A stretch of DNA of 64,000 nucleotides from Pyrus communis (GCF_963583255.1 NC_084810.1:5673751-5737750), one strand, 5' to 3'. Positions 47,399 through 60,880 are shown, numbered from the stretch's first letter. The notes: generated by a model not told the origin, from the letters alone. Translations and numbers: made by a program.

Positions 47399-47952
47399 TA
47401 GATAGTGTTATTTATATATCTATTTTTATTTTTTACATATATATTTTTAAAATTTTTAACCCTCGGATCTACTGGTGGAGCCACGTTAAGGGCTACCCTG
47501 GGCTATAGCCCAGGTAGCTTTCAGTGGAAAATAAAATTTTACATATAATTTTTATTGATTTTTTAATGTAATCCATCATATATTTAGTCATTGATCCAAA
47601 TTCTTTAATTTTAATTATATAAAATTATATAATGCAGTTTACAAACCATTTTTTTTTATATCCATTTTCTCATCGCTTCTCGTATTTGTATAAGTTTGGA
47701 TTTGTTTGAATTTTAACATGTATTTGTTTAATAACGAAAATACTTGGCTTTTTTTAAGCTTGCTGATATTGTGAAAAATACAGTATTAAGTTTATTTGTT
47801 TATAAAGATTTAAATTTTTAAGTTAACTCATCCGGTGAAAAATTTCTAGCTCCGCCATTGATCAGATCGAATGAATTCAAAAAGATCAGTGACAAAAAAT
47901 TAACAAAAGTGTAGAAGAAGTATAAAAATGTATGTCTGAATAACACTATCTA
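47399..47952. mobile_element. MITE with 14-bp perfect TIRs, interrupted by a second element
   Basis: The outer ends tagatagtgttatt (47399-47412) and aataacactatcta (47939-47952) are exact inverse repeats. Inside, about 47474-47857 is a foreign block with ends tggtggagc and gctccgcca. It contains the palindrome ctgggctatagcccag and an AT-rich core. Confidence 0.65.
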
Positions 47953-48809
47953 AGATTTTATCAAATTTAATATCAAAATTGCGTTGTGCTGTATTTATTT
48001 ATATATAATTTCGTGAAAAATATTGCATGAGTTTGTTGATTTGATTTATATTAATTTGTAATTAATTTTTTGTTTTTAGTTTGCTTATGACCTAGAAGAG
48101 TTTGCAAACCAAACAAGGCGGGTCTACCAACGGCACAATGCCCCCACTACCTTTAATTCAAATTATAATTAGATCAGCGGCGACCACATTGTCATTACAA
48201 TACAATCATGACCACGAAAGGAAACCCTCCTTCTCAATAGTTTAAATACTGGTATATGGTACTGAGCTGATTTTATAAAAAGTTTGTATAAAAAAAAGTT
48301 GAGCTGAAAAATGTGTTTGGTAAACACTTAAAAATGGCTTATTTTCACAGTTTTAGATGAAAAAAAAGCTGAAAATATGAAATAGTAAAAATGAGCTTAT
48401 TCTCACAGTACAGCAGAAACAATTTTTTTTTTCAAAGCACAGCAATACCAAACAAGCCTTAAGCAAAATTTTATTAGCTTTATAGGGTTTCCACAATCAT
48501 AATTAAGATTGATTAATTATGATACTTATTAAAAGACTAAGCCACGTATTAGAGACATATTTATCATCTATTATATAATCAAAGACACCACGTGGCTTGA
48601 TTCTAAACAGCCTGTATATGTGTGAAACACGTTCTTGATTAAGTGAAATTGAAATGCCATTAGTTAAATTAATTAGTTAACTATACAACAGTAGGGTGAC
48701 AATTAGTTTAGCCAAGTTGATCTATTATTTTATGTTAAAGTTTTTTTTGGATTAATGAACAGTTGAATGTAATCTCGAATGTTCTCTTGTATATTTACAT
48801 TACTTTTTA

Positions 48810-49295
48810 GGGTGAAGTGCCGATTTGGTGCATAAATTATTACCTCAGAGAAAATTAGGTCACTGAATTATTTTTTCAGTAAAATAAGTCCCTAAATTCA
48901 TTAAAAATTGCTATTTTCATCCCTACTATCATATTCAAAGCTATTTTATCCAATTTTTCGTTAACTTAAATTACTTGAAGTGTACCGTCATTTTTTCACC
49001 TATAAGCCCTTAACATTTCATATAGGTTGCGAATCTAACGTTTAATTTACTCTTTAAAGTTAACTTAATACACTATTTCTATATGAAAAATTACCAATCT
49101 ACCCTCTAATGTATATAAGTAACGTGATTTAAAGTGATGGAAAAATTGAATATAGTAGCTTTGAATACAATATTAGAGATGTATTGGCAAATTTTTATAA
49201 TTGAAGAATGGATTTTTCTGAAAAAATAATTTAGGGACCTAATTTTCACTTAGATAATAATTTAAGGACTAAATTGATAGTTCACTCTAATTTTT
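48810..49295. mobile_element. Third foldback family, arms of about 150 bp
   Basis: The left arm (gtgcataaattattacctca, gaattattttttcagtaaaa, tccctaaattc, aaagctattttatccaattt) is inverted at the right (ggaaaaattgaatatagtag, tgaaaaaataatttagggac, ataatttaaggac). Non-coding. Confidence 0.65.
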
Positions 49296-49439
49296 AATTT
49301 TATAATAAAACAAGTATTATTTCGTCCCAAAATATTAGTTAATTATACATAACTTGTAGTCTCGTACAAATTAGGCATGGACCGCATGGTTATTGGTCCT
49401 TACTTTCTTAAACCGTCCAAGACTCCGAGATTTAACCAT

Positions 49440-50209
49440 CAACTTTAATGACCTCATGCGATGGGTAGTCTGTGGTTTGTGGAGGCTGTAGAAGTGTCAC
49501 AATAGTTTGGTGTTTGATAAGACTGGGGTAGAGCCTCTTGTTGCTCTGCAATTATTACAGCAACATTGGGCAGATATGGTGATGTGTGATGGGGAACCGG
49601 TGCAACAATCATCCCGTGGGCACCAAGGGAGACGGATGGGTTTGCAAGGGTGGTTAAAGCCACCTTTTGGAACAATAAAAGTTAATTGTGATGGAGGATG
49701 GTGTAGCCGTACTGGTAGGGGTGGTTTTGGATGGGTTGCAAGGGATTTTGCAGGCATTTTTAAAGGGGCTGGAGGTGTGGGCAATATCATGTGTGTTTCG
49801 AGTGTTATGGCGGAAGCGGAAGCAGTGAGGTTGGCTTTGCTGTGGTGTGTGGAAGGTGGCTTTGCTGTGATGTGTGGAAGGTGGCTTTGAGTCGGTGTAG
49901 CTGGAAATTGATTCTCAAGTTCTTGTTGACATGATTCGTGGGAGTTTGCGGCCAGAGGCAGTTTTGGATGACATTTTATGGGATATTGTTCTGCTTAAAC
50001 AACAATTATGTGCTGTTGAGTTTCTTTATGCTCCTCGTGGCTGTAATGAGGCTGCTCATATTATGGTATCTTATGTCACGCATGTAGGGGGTGTTCATTC
50101 ATGGGGTGATTTTGAACTAGATTGGTTGTTTAATACTCTAGCGTTTGATGTAAACCTTTCGATTCGTCCTTAATAATATTCAAAATTTCGACCAAAAAAA
50201 AAAAAAAAA
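49440..50209 (+). pseudogene. LINE (non-LTR retrotransposon) 3' end: decayed RNase H domain with poly-A tail
   Basis: The translated pieces read as the plant LINE-associated RNase H domain (RVT_3). KVNCDGGW holds the first catalytic Asp, MAEAEAVRLAL the Glu, LEIDSQVLVDM the second Asp, and APRGCNEAAH lies near the final active-site segment. The frame is broken at about 49840-49890, where a 25-bp unit (ggctttgctgtggtgtgtgg...) is tandemly duplicated, and an in-frame TAG precedes LEIDSQ. The end is tttcgacc plus an A-run (50193-50209). The reverse transcriptase and endonuclease are absent, so the copy is 5'-truncated and dead. Confidence 0.8.
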
Positions 50210-50269
50210 ACTACAAAGTAAGCTACTTTTTTTCAACTTAGATTAATTAGAAATGGCTAACTTCCAAAT

Positions 50270-50850
50270 AGAACGACACCTATGTCCCCTATTCCATAAT
50301 TTTAAATACAAAAAGAGAGAAAAATTAAATATACAAGTGGGGGACGAAATCAAAACCTGCAAAGAAAAAATAATACATCATTCTAGGATATGCAGTAATT
50401 TGTGAAGTGGAAGTTAGGCAAGTCAGCAAAATCTGAAAACAAAGTACCCTGATATATCAACGGAGGAGAATCAAGCCAAACCAAATTAGGAGAAGACATG
50501 CCTATTAGCAAGGCTATACACAATGACATTCCCCTCTCGAAAGATGTGAAAGAATAAAAAAGTCATCTCGTAAATGCGGGCCAAACAAGTAAACCATTGT
50601 GAGCGAAGAACCCATGAAAGATCAAAATTATTCGAATGAAGAATGAAAATAACACTAGAATAATCACATTCTAACCTAAGATAATGTCAAATCCTATAAT
50701 AAGCAAATTGAACACCAATAATAATTACAGAAAGTTCTGCAAAGAAAAAAAATTAGAATAGTCAATACCCTATCAAAAACTAGTAAGAAATCGACCACGA
50801 CGATCCTAAAAATGCCACCACAAGCTGCCGCCCCAAATTTTTTTTAGACA
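50270..50850 (-). pseudogene. LINE RNase H remnant, minus strand
   Basis: The minus strand near 50575-50500 gives HIFREGNVIVYSLANRH, close to the REGN-x-AD-x-LAN motif at the end of LINE RNase H domains. Stops follow in the 3' UTR-like remainder. It is tail-to-tail with the LINE at 49440-50209, only about 60 bp apart. Confidence 0.55.
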
Positions 50851-53470
50851 AATCATCCATAACCAAAATAGTCTTGTACAATATGCTTTAAATTTTAAAT
50901 TTATTTATATTTCATCAGGTTGTCATGGTTTTCACCCAGTAATGATAATGCGGGAGATAATACGGGAGATATATATATATATATACACACACACTAATTT
51001 TATATGATCAACTAGCCAGCCATTAATTAATTTAATTATTTAGCAATCATCTATTCATGTGATGAAAGACAGAAATCATAACTAAACTACAAAGTTAATT
51101 AACTGCTTCAGAATGAGCACAAAGAAGATCCTATACTATTTGCTGACAAGACAGCGGATCGTGGGGCTAGTATTTTATTGATCAACACAAACCAATACAA
51201 AGGTGATAATTGAGTTCATTGGATACAGTATCTAAGAAATTGATTTGGAGTGAATTTGCACAAATGAACAACTACAGTAAGACCCCATATGGCTACTACA
51301 TGCATGAAACTACAAATGTCACCTAATACAAAATTGTCACAAAAATCGATACGCAACAAATCCGCATCGGCGACCACACCAATCATCGTTGAATAACGAG
51401 GCTACATAAAGTCATCGTTGGAAGACGAGACCACAAATCTCGATGCTCATAGGCAAAAACCACATCTAGCCATTGCCGAAGCACGACCACAACACTCACT
51501 AGGCGAGATAACAAAACTACATTATTCCAACCTGACTTTACAAAAATATTATTATCGCCGAAGCGCGACCACACCACATGAGGACATTATTATTACTGTA
51601 ATAAGTTACAAAAACATTGTCCGACCAAAGAGGACCAATACCATTTTCTTTCTTAAGAATATATACCGTAGACTAACCTGATTTTTAGAGGATTATAGTC
51701 TATGGATACAATGGTTGTAGTATATATGGTACTAAGTGGAATACAAATTGGCTTATTGGGTTGCATGGAGCCAATTGTAATACTTCAAATGACTACATGG
51801 ATTGGAGAGGCACTGGCAAGCCTGCAGGACCATAACAACAAATAATACCATAGATCAATGTCTTGGTGAGTCATATGCATGTGAATTATTAGATGGTGAA
51901 GATGGCAAAACATATCATCACTCCTGCGAAAGGTGCAGATACATCAACCTAAGAAAACGTTTTTCTTCATGTCTGTTTTGGCTGCATTTTGAAGAAAGCA
52001 GAAATCTTCACATTGCTTCATTTCATCAAATACGTCAAACACACTTTTCATAGACTAAAAGTTTCGATTTGACATGTTCGTATCGAAGCCCCCGGGCCAC
52101 TACAATGTTGCATCACAGTAGCCATGAAAAATATCAAAATACCCTCATATATGTATATGCCCTAACTTGGAGAGATACTCTTTGATCACCATTTTATCAT
52201 GCGATAAGTGTTTATTGGACAATTAATTTACATTTTAACCAAATAGAAAACATCTATTAATTGAATGATGACGCCACTAAAACTAAATCTTGATTGTAGA
52301 CTGAATGCATCGTGCATACATGCATGCATGTACTATCACGAATAAAGAAAAGGGCCGCTACTGCAGAGAAAAAAAGAAACTGAGAGCATGTGGCAGCTAC
52401 AATCATGCTATGTAAGGGGGACATGACAATGTAACATATTCTAGCATGTTAAAAGCTTTGCATGTGCAGTGTGTACTAATACCCATTAAATTAAAAGATT
52501 GAAACGAAGAAACAGAAGAGGGGAAACATGATTTGGAGGTTGGCATTTTGACAATTTATATAGGAGAGCGAGCATCACAAAATTTTCTGCTTAACAAAAT
52601 GATGAACATGCCTCCTGTTTTGACATGAATCAAATTATCAATCATTTCGTACTTTGTTTTTCTAATTGGTTTTATTTTTATTTTTTTATGTACACTAGAA
52701 TTCACGATAATTTTAGATGCATTTTTATATTTTTACAGTAATTTAGGCATACATCAATAATTGACAATCGTTCACACGCATGTGATTCTAATTAAGCATA
52801 TTTCTTTTCAGGGCTTTTGTCTTTTACGCCATTGCCCTAATTAAGCATTTCTCTTTCATATGTCATGTTTCTGTTCCTTCTTAACATAACATCCTCACGG
52901 ATTAAACCTAACCCACAATCTATGCTGGTTTTGGAAGAAGCTATCATTGTCGATCATGTCATCATTGGGCTCAAACTCGATTTTGGTGCATAATATTTCT
53001 TCAAGCTCAGACGATATTCGTGCAGCGCAGAGTGAATCAAATTTTGGTGACTCAACAGTGACCTCCAATCTCTGCTGATTTATGCGTGGTTAGTGATCAC
53101 TTGAGGCCTTGAGGGATAGATATGGCGGATTCTCAGATCTGGGCGTGGTGCCAGAAAAGCTTTCACAAAATAGAGCCAAGCAGGCTAAATTGCAAGTACA
53201 AGTTTCGCATATCATTGCACCATTTGGGTTAAGATATGGAGCAGCACGATGGCCTAATAGTACACTTCCCAAAGCTGCGTGCGGGCATCAGTTGGCACTG
53301 ACACTTTGGATATATAGGCCACACGAAGGCTTAAATATTAGTTGCTGTAGTTAGGTCAGATGAGGTTTCAGAGGTATCAATGTGTATGTGTGAGATGATA
53401 GTGATCGATTCTATTGGCTAGAAACAATGGCAGATCCAGGATTTCAAGATCGAGGGGTCCTAACATAAAA
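50850..53470. other. Intergenic DNA, no gene established
   Basis: 51365-51600 repeats a 'gcgaccacac'-like phrase several times. 51802-52053 (+, 83 codons) and 53109-53354 (+, 81 codons; FGLRYGAARWPNSTLPKAACG) are open but match no family I know. They could be decayed exons or chance. Confidence 0.35.
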
Positions 53471-53472
53471 GC

Positions 53473-53474
<2 letters not shown>

Positions 53475-53535
<61 letters not shown>
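53475..53535. repeat. (TA)n microsatellite
   Basis: About 30 TA units, the longest TA tract in the window. Confidence 0.95.
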
Positions 53536-53539
<4 letters not shown>

Positions 53540-55440
53540 CTAATTTGGTTCCATATCATTATTTTTTACAGAATTTGGTTCATTGAATAAATCAATATTA
53601 ATCTCAAAGGTAATAAAACCAACAAATTCTCCTCACCAACATAACGCAACTAGTGACTCTACAAAGATAAAAGTTGTTAATGTAACATATATCTTATTAA
53701 TTGGGAATTGGGACTATAGAGTCTAGGATTAAAAAACTTACATAAATTTGGAAGAAATAAAATTAGGCAGCTAAAGGCGGTGGAACGGAAAATGGTGGTG
53801 GAGAATAGGGTAACTTGGGTTTAAAGTTGGAGGGTTGGGACGATTGGGGCTAGAAGTTCTTAAATATAATTTAGGGATACTGGAAAATACCGGAGTTCTT
53901 AGGCTCTGTAGAGAAAACAGAGATATTTTAGTTTTTAAATTTTTTATAATGACCTGGCTAAAAAACATTGTTGTTTTGGTTAGGTCTTTTAAAACAAAAA
54001 TTAAAAACCTCTTCTTCTTCTTCTTTGTTATAAGCACTGCTGCCTACACATCCATAGAGGCAACTAGCCTCTCCACTGCACCCAAATTATTGGAGGGTCC
54101 CGAAGGTCGATCAAAAGTGTTTCTTCGGACTTCCGAAGGGTCCCGGGTCCCTATATGGATCCACCAGTGGCTAGGAACCAACCAGGAACAAGACAGCATG
54201 AGGGCTTGTTTGGCTTATTTTATGGTGTTGTCTAGTTCTATTTCGACTAGATTCTTCTTGTTGAATTGGCAACCAGAATTTCGGGTGTTAGAATGAATAT
54301 TTTTAACCAGTTAAGCTACAAGTTGTCGACCCTTTCAAGAAGTTTAAAAGTTTTAAATCAAGCCGTCTTCTATATGAGCCAACAGAAATTTCATCCCTTG
54401 GCACATTATGATATGTTTCATCTACATTCCTTTCGTGATTGTTAAATTAAAAATATATATCGGTGAGATAAAATAACTAATATACTGTACTTTATAATAT
54501 AATTTGTTGTCTGCTTATATTATAACATGTGAATTAGTAACATCAAGTGTGGTGTCACGGACACATACAAAACTTTATCGTTGAGACTTGTAACAACCCT
54601 TGAGGAGATTGAATAGAGATCTATGAATCATATCTTTATGTTCCATTCGTGTCAATTTATCAAGGCAATGACACTTAATATTCCTAGACCAATTAATCTT
54701 TTATGGATCAAAGATCCGTTAATCTCATCATATGCATTAGGGGTGTTAGCTGTGAGCCTGTGTACAGGCCTGTAGGGAGTAGGGCTTTTCCTTAGCCCTG
54801 ACTCTTGAGTCCATTTGAACCCCACTGGAATCAACACTCCTGACGGATTTCAATTTTACGACGGACGCGAGTAAATAATTTTGGAAAAAAATCACAATAA
54901 AATTACATGAATCAAATATCATATTCCACAAATGGTCCATGCAGTGATAGAGTAAACGGAAGATAGTCTTGTAACAAAAGAATTAAGATTAAAACCCTCG
55001 TGGTACAAACTGTTAGTAGTTTTGCTCAAAAGTGAGATTTTGCTATTTGTAGGCAAAGATTACCGTGTAATAGTTAAGAAATATATATGTACGGGTTAAT
55101 TACATTGCACCAATCTTTAAGTTCAATAGAGTTTAAGTTCACTTTTGTTTCTGACACACCAGGATGCCATATGGACAAAACATGAACTTTCTTGAAAGAA
55201 AGTCCTTTTAAGTTTTATCATAAATTCAATTGGCAAAATAAGAAGTAGTCAACGTCTTATAAGCACACTCAACGTCCCTTAATTCCCCGATTCACACTCT
55301 CATCAGATTACAAGCAATGATTTTTCTATTATTAATACCATATTTGACAACCAGAGAAAAAAATTCAACGGTAGTGTGAAAAATATGAAGTACTAATACA
55401 CACTAAATACAAACTCAACTGAACCAAACCCTTCAATACA
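53540..55440. other. Intergenic DNA
   Basis: A 153-codon plus frame at 53835-54296 has no recognisable domain. No RNA gene or complete element was seen. Confidence 0.4.
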
Positions 55441-55552
55441 TCATTTTGAAACTAAAAACATGAAATGTGGGAGTCCAGACATGGTCAAATGATCTAATAC
55501 AATATAATGACGATTATGTCCATCTATTGCGTTGATTCTGATGACGATGAAA

Positions 55553-57460
55553 TCATTTGAAGGTTCCGAGACCAACAGCAGCCTCTCCCCCGTATGGCTG
55601 GAAGCTTTCCCTGGCTCTGGAATAGCAAACATAGTAGAACTCAGAAACAATTGTGGTGAGGAAAATGAAGGCTGCCCCTGCACCGAAAACTCCCCTTCTT
55701 AGTTGCTGGCAATCCGGAGGGCTTTCGCTGAAAATGGTCCTGTACTTGGTGTGGTATGCATTCCTCACCGAACCCGCCAACAAGCACACCTCAGCGATTA
55801 CGAAAAATACCCTGGTAAGAGTAACATCAAGAAGTGTAAGTACATCATATCTATATGACAATCCATTGCAAGATGTGAACCTTAAATTTTGGTGTCGAAC
55901 TTAAAATCTAAACTTAGTATGCATTTATAAGAAACAAATGTGTTGATCTAATTAAATCGACAAATTATACTCAATCCTTTTGGCAACAGTTTTTTCAGTA
56001 TGTTATAAATCTTACCAGCAGATTATGAAAAGGATAACTGCCCAGGCTCTTGACCCTCCAGGCCTCAATGGCTTCCCGCAACAGAAGCATCGGCTTGCCA
56101 CCATTATAATGACCTGACCTACCAAGAAGAACAAAAATGCACCAACCCCGTAGCCAGTTGCTATGTCTGACTCATAGACACAGTAGTTGTAATTCACCTC
56201 AGTATCCTGAACGACCTTTGCCTGACATTAACAACACAGATTGACTGTTAGTTAGCAAGGACTACCTCGTACATCAGATACGAATGCACTTCTTTTATGC
56301 TATTATGTTGAGGATGAATAAACCAGTTTAGATGTGAATATGATGAATGTAAAACCGGTTTACTTTAAGGTCTCGGTTCACTTACTCAAGGGGTTGAGTA
56401 AAATATATAATTGCGTAGTGCGAAGCTATGACAATAGCAAACAAACATTAACTTTTGAGAGAAGTAAATATGTATTACGTACTGTATTATTTGGCTCATG
56501 TCAAGATTTCAGTTATTCAATTTATGGTGGGGAAGGGAAAGCTCTGTGGAATCTTACTTCCTATGCTGACTGAGGTACGGGGCTAAATCAACAACAAATT
56601 ATAAGAAGGAAGTTTTCGGATACAAAATTAATCACAACTCTTTTATTTTTTGTGTGTGATACAAGCGATACTGGGGGGACGGGGAATTGAACTAAGAACC
56701 TCGGTTGCTAGGGTGCATGCTCTTAACCAACCGAGCTACAAACCCCATTGCAATTAATCACAACTCTCATGCTCAACCAACAATTCTGAACGAAAGAGGG
56801 CGACTTTTGAAGTTCTTTGTAAATAAACTCTCTTATTTGGCTCGAAAATCTCCCAAAACAAGTTTTTTCATTCAAGAACACCAATTTATTCAATTACATT
56901 TGCCTGAATATGTTTCAGCAATCATTACAATTTGCTCCAACAAATTCTCCAAGAAAATCATATACATGAACAGAAGAACAACACTACAAGAAAACAATCA
57001 ATATCAGTAGATCTGGCCATGGAGTCAAATTATTTGTATCAGCAAGAACACAATTTTATTGCCAATCGCATTTCTGATTGAACCCATATTTTTGGGGCCC
57101 GATGTGATCAGAATATCAAAATTAAAATCTAAAAGTATTAGGCCAATCAAATACCAAATGGGTTGCTTTTATTTTCTTTAATCCCCAAGAATTAAAACAG
57201 AATGCATCGAGTTTCCTGCATTTTCTTGCATTTTCTCAGCAACCAATCAAAATATATCAGCAAAAGGACGGATATTGCACAAACCCAGAATCAAAATTCA
57301 ATTGTCTACAAACATATCCATTAAAAGACAATTTTCATAGCTTAAGAAAAAAGGGAAAGAGAGAACTTACAGAGCTTCTTCTCTGCTCAGCTGCAACAGC
57401 AAGCCCAAAAGCAATGACATTGAGGATGAAGACGGTAATCAGTAACAGCTTGGATGCCAT
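55553..57460 (-). CDS. DUF1218 four-helix membrane protein
   Basis: Three exons on the minus strand: 57371-57460, 56016-56221 and 55553-55811, encoding 184 aa with GT-AG introns and matching phases. Membrane segments: residues ~4-24 (LLLITVFILNVIAFGLAVAA, possibly a signal anchor), GVGAFLFFLVGQVIIMVAS, AWAVILFIICWVFFVIAEV and GVFGAGAAFIFLTTIVSEF. The Cys-rich loop SRCFCCGKPLRPGGSRAW lies between helices 2 and 3 and is typical of the family. The family includes proteins tied to lignin modification and to leaf/organ symmetry (MWL/DEAL groups); which group this one joins cannot be told from the sequence alone. Intron 1 (1.15 kb) hosts a SINE. The 5' flank has a short (CT)n tract at 57495-57510. 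Confidence 0.93.
56653..56746 (-). mobile_element. tRNA-derived SINE, family S2, copy 1 (in DUF1218 gene intron 1)
   Basis: On the minus strand, tagctcggttggttaagagc (A box) is followed about 35 bp later by tagttcaattcc (B box) and a C-rich 'ccgtccccccagtatcgctt'. It has no obvious long A tail. It is related to 60785-60880. Confidence 0.65.
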
Positions 57461-57464
57461 GGCT

Positions 57465-59490
57465 TCAAGAACTCACTCACTTACTTCCCAGATCTCTCTC
57501 TCTCTCTCTAGTCCACACTTTGTACCCTTTGTCTATCTGTTTCTTCCTCTAAATACAAAATCCAACTCTGAAATGTATTGAATAAGTGAAGAAATATTTA
57601 GAAAAAAAAAGAGGAAATAATAAAATAGCGAATAGATTTATTACCATCAGAAAGCTATATGCCACCAGTTGAGTGACTTGAAAATGGGTTTATCACCTGG
57701 TTAAATTACCAAAATAGCCATTGTTGGTCAAGGGAATATTGGGAGTTAAATTTCTCTTATGTATTCTATTTTATATCAGGAATATCAGGAATAACGGTGA
57801 AAGACAGAATCAGATTCAGGACTTCAAATTTATCACTTAAGCTGCATACTTCTTATTGATATTGTGTTAAAAAAACTAATAAAGTTATGTGTGTTCGATG
57901 AAAGTAGTGGAGGATACAAACAAAATGAAAACATGTTGTTTGAGCTCATACTGAATAGCATATTAGTGTTGTCTAACAAAAAACGACTTCGAGGTTTAAT
58001 TTATATAATCAATTAGCTATTGGTTTTAATTTGAAATTCTGCCATCCATTTTCTCACTCTATAAATTTTGTAGAGTTTTTTTCACATGTAAAGTGAAAAG
58101 CTAGAATGCCAGTAATTTTGGATAATTGATTTTTTTTTAAATGAATAAATTAAAACGATGGTTGTCATTTGAATCTCAATGACAGTATGTTAATTCGAAT
58201 TCCTCACGCTACTTACAAGTTTTCAATGAAAAAGGCTCCATCATCAATTAATGCTGGAAAATGATATATAAACACAATGTGCACATGCAGCAAGACTTTC
58301 ATGTCACAGTTGGACGTCCCAAATATTCACTTTTTATATTTAACATATTTTTCTTAATTATGTCTCAAAGAAGCCAAGAAAAGCTTGGCCTTTTATTGGT
58401 GGAGGGGTAAATTTGGCATACGATGGATTTAAAGGATCCACACCAGAAAGCGTTTCATATGAATAATGATGTAATCAATATTGTCGGTGAGGGGTTCTTT
58501 GTGTAGTAGTTGTTGACAGGGAGAGACGAGAAAATTTTAATTGTGATAGGAATATAAGTGATACATTATATGTTTTAATAAAAGTGAAAATTTTTATTTT
58601 TTAAGTTATTAACGTTTTAGCACATATATCTTACTATTTTTATAGTAACATGTAATATACCATTCAGTATACCGATCATATTGAAAAATATATAAAAAGA
58701 GAGGAGGAGAGAGAGAAAGAGAATCAATGGATGCTTCTTAAGCGTATAAAGGCCAGCAGGCTTTTTCATCTGCAAGATAGATCAGATCCAACGGCTGATG
58801 TTGCGGTATTTTTGGGACGCGTGAAGTGCACGAAAGAAAGAAGATTAGAACCTCGCTTTCAGTGTTTGCTCGTCTTTCACCGTCTCCTTTCTGGACTTAC
58901 ATCCTACTCTACAACCTGTGCTTTATTCACTGTGTCCTCACCTTATCCGGTTCGATAGATTTGGTCGTTAACAAGAAACACGAACATGGTGAGATTGGGC
59001 GTTAAATAATCGACAACGGCGGAGTCAAGAGTTCGTGTGAAGAGAGGCCTCTTATCAATGCAGAACTATTTATAAAATTACCAACTCAAAACATCATAAC
59101 ATATATCCAAATTCCAAAGTAATCAAAAGTTAAGATTAACATATGCTTCGATAATATGATCTATTCATAATAACCATAATTATCCTCAACGAGTTTTTAT
59201 ATTTTGTAACTGTTACATGGTATCATCTATACTATAAGAAGAATTATTAAACCCATTAGAGAGAGAACTAACAAAAAATTTGCAAACCTTAACACAAGTG
59301 GTAGGATGCAGTAGAAAGGAATCATAGTTTGTAGAGAATAATGAAGCTTTACAAACCATCTTCTTTTAATCTCAAATGGAGAAAGATTAGGCGAGATTAG
59401 TTTTTTGGCAATGATCGTTTGCGAGGCACCTACCCTTCCCCGAAAGAGTCGAGACCATTACACCTAGAAACCCTTGCCGATCCCTTCTCC
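57465..59490. other. Intergenic DNA upstream of the DUF1218 gene
   Basis: The promoter of the DUF1218 gene should lie at about 57465-58000. Beyond that is AT-rich DNA with no recognised gene. Confidence 0.4.
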
Positions 59491-59599
59491 ACCAAATTTA
59501 TTGATAATAAATGAAAGTAAACGAAAAAGATACATGCGGAGGGACTATGCCAAGATCCACAAAGACAAATCTATCAACGAAAATGATAGTAAAGACAAC

Positions 59600-60160
59600 G
59601 AAATGTCACAAGCATGAGCAGATGCTACAAAATCTGGAATTGTAGACCATCAATAATAAACATAACTATATGTCCCAAATGAAGCTAAAACATCAGCAAC
59701 CTGGTTTCCTTCTATAGATATGTGTACACATAAATTGCATTTAACTAAGTCATCAAAGACAATTCTTCCATTCCACCATCAGAACCACAGGACCTCATTA
59801 GGAGCCTTAATTAAAAAGATAGTGAATAACCAACATGGAGCCTGTTTCAGTCCATAAATATTTTCAATACCCAACCCAAGCTATTAGCACGACCTCAATG
59901 AAAGCAAGAATTTCTGCAGCAACTGAACTTACAAATTTTGTGTTTGATGCATAAGCACCAAGTGGCCCACCCTCCGATGAGCAAAAAATCCCGGCAAATC
60001 TAGCACGTTCATTGGCACAAGACCTATCAATGTTAACCTTGAGCCACTTGGCCATTGACAACCTTTATATGAATGGAATAAAAGATGGAGCCACAATAGA
60101 AAGCGACGAGATTCCCAAGATTGAGAAAATAGGCAATATTGAAGAGGAGCTACCACTCGA
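59600..60160 (-). pseudogene. LINE RNase H remnant, minus strand (second locus)
   Basis: Minus strand 60061-59864 reads KWLKVNIDRSC, then GGPLGAYASN and VAAEILAFIEVVLIAW. This is the start of the RNase H domain, with its first Asp and Glu. It stops soon after, and neighbouring frames carry the continuation only in pieces. Confidence 0.6.
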
Positions 60161-60784
60161 AAAACACTCTAGAGTCGAGTCACAAAACCGAGCTGCTAGT
60201 CAGCACTTCACATAATCTAGGAAACCAAAATTGCCCTCAAACCAAATTTGATTGCGAAAGCCCAATATAAAAGTACAAGCAACTATAATTCAAAGTTTTC
60301 GAGTAGAACCATATAAAGTTGTAAGAAAAGTTTCAAAAAAAAAAAAAAATTGTACGAAAAAACTCCAACAACCAAGATCAAAGAGTCAAAGACCCACAAT
60401 CCAAGAATAGTCCTAAAAAAAAAATGTAAGAAATAGATTCAACAACTGAATTACGAAATGAGCAACGAGAAACCCTCGAAATTCCCATCTACCCATGTAC
60501 TAAACCAATTTTGGCCACTTGGTTTTTGATCATCAGAATAGGAGAATCCTTGTGTACAAACTGGGATATATCATTTGGTATTTCCATCGATAAATCTAAA
60601 TACAAAGCGATATATTCCTGGTTACACTGTAGAAATAAAAAAAAAAAAAAAAAAACTTTTAAATTTGATTTGAAGTCTCGAAATGAAAACTCTTGCTTTG
60701 AGAAACTCCACAAGGACCAATGCCTATTAGCTGCATATGATCAAATTAATCATTTCTGCAACTACATTACGTAATAGGTAAGTA

Positions 60785-60880
60785 GGAGGGCTTTGTAGTT
60801 AAGTTGGTTAAAACATTCAGTACTTAAAAAGTTCCGAATTCAATTCCTCGCTCCCCGTATCGCTTATACAATTATAAAAA
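60785..60880 (+). mobile_element. tRNA-derived SINE, family S2, copy 2
   Basis: A box tgtagttaagttggttaaaa, B box gaattcaattcc, then 'ctccccgtatcgcttataca', matching copy 1. It lies within the remaining intron just 5' of the first surviving IST1-like exon. Confidence 0.65.

Noticed and set aside
51802..52053. Possible small cysteine-containing peptide (RALF-like?)
   Set aside because: The spacing of cysteines and the missing C-terminal motif do not fit RALF or any family I know.
53835..54296. 153-codon plus-strand frame
   Set aside because: No recognisable motif and poly-Phe low-complexity run. Probably chance.
56653..56746. A tRNA gene on the minus strand
   Set aside because: A and B boxes are present, but the acceptor stem does not pair and the body extends past a tRNA length with a C-rich tail. 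SINE fits better.
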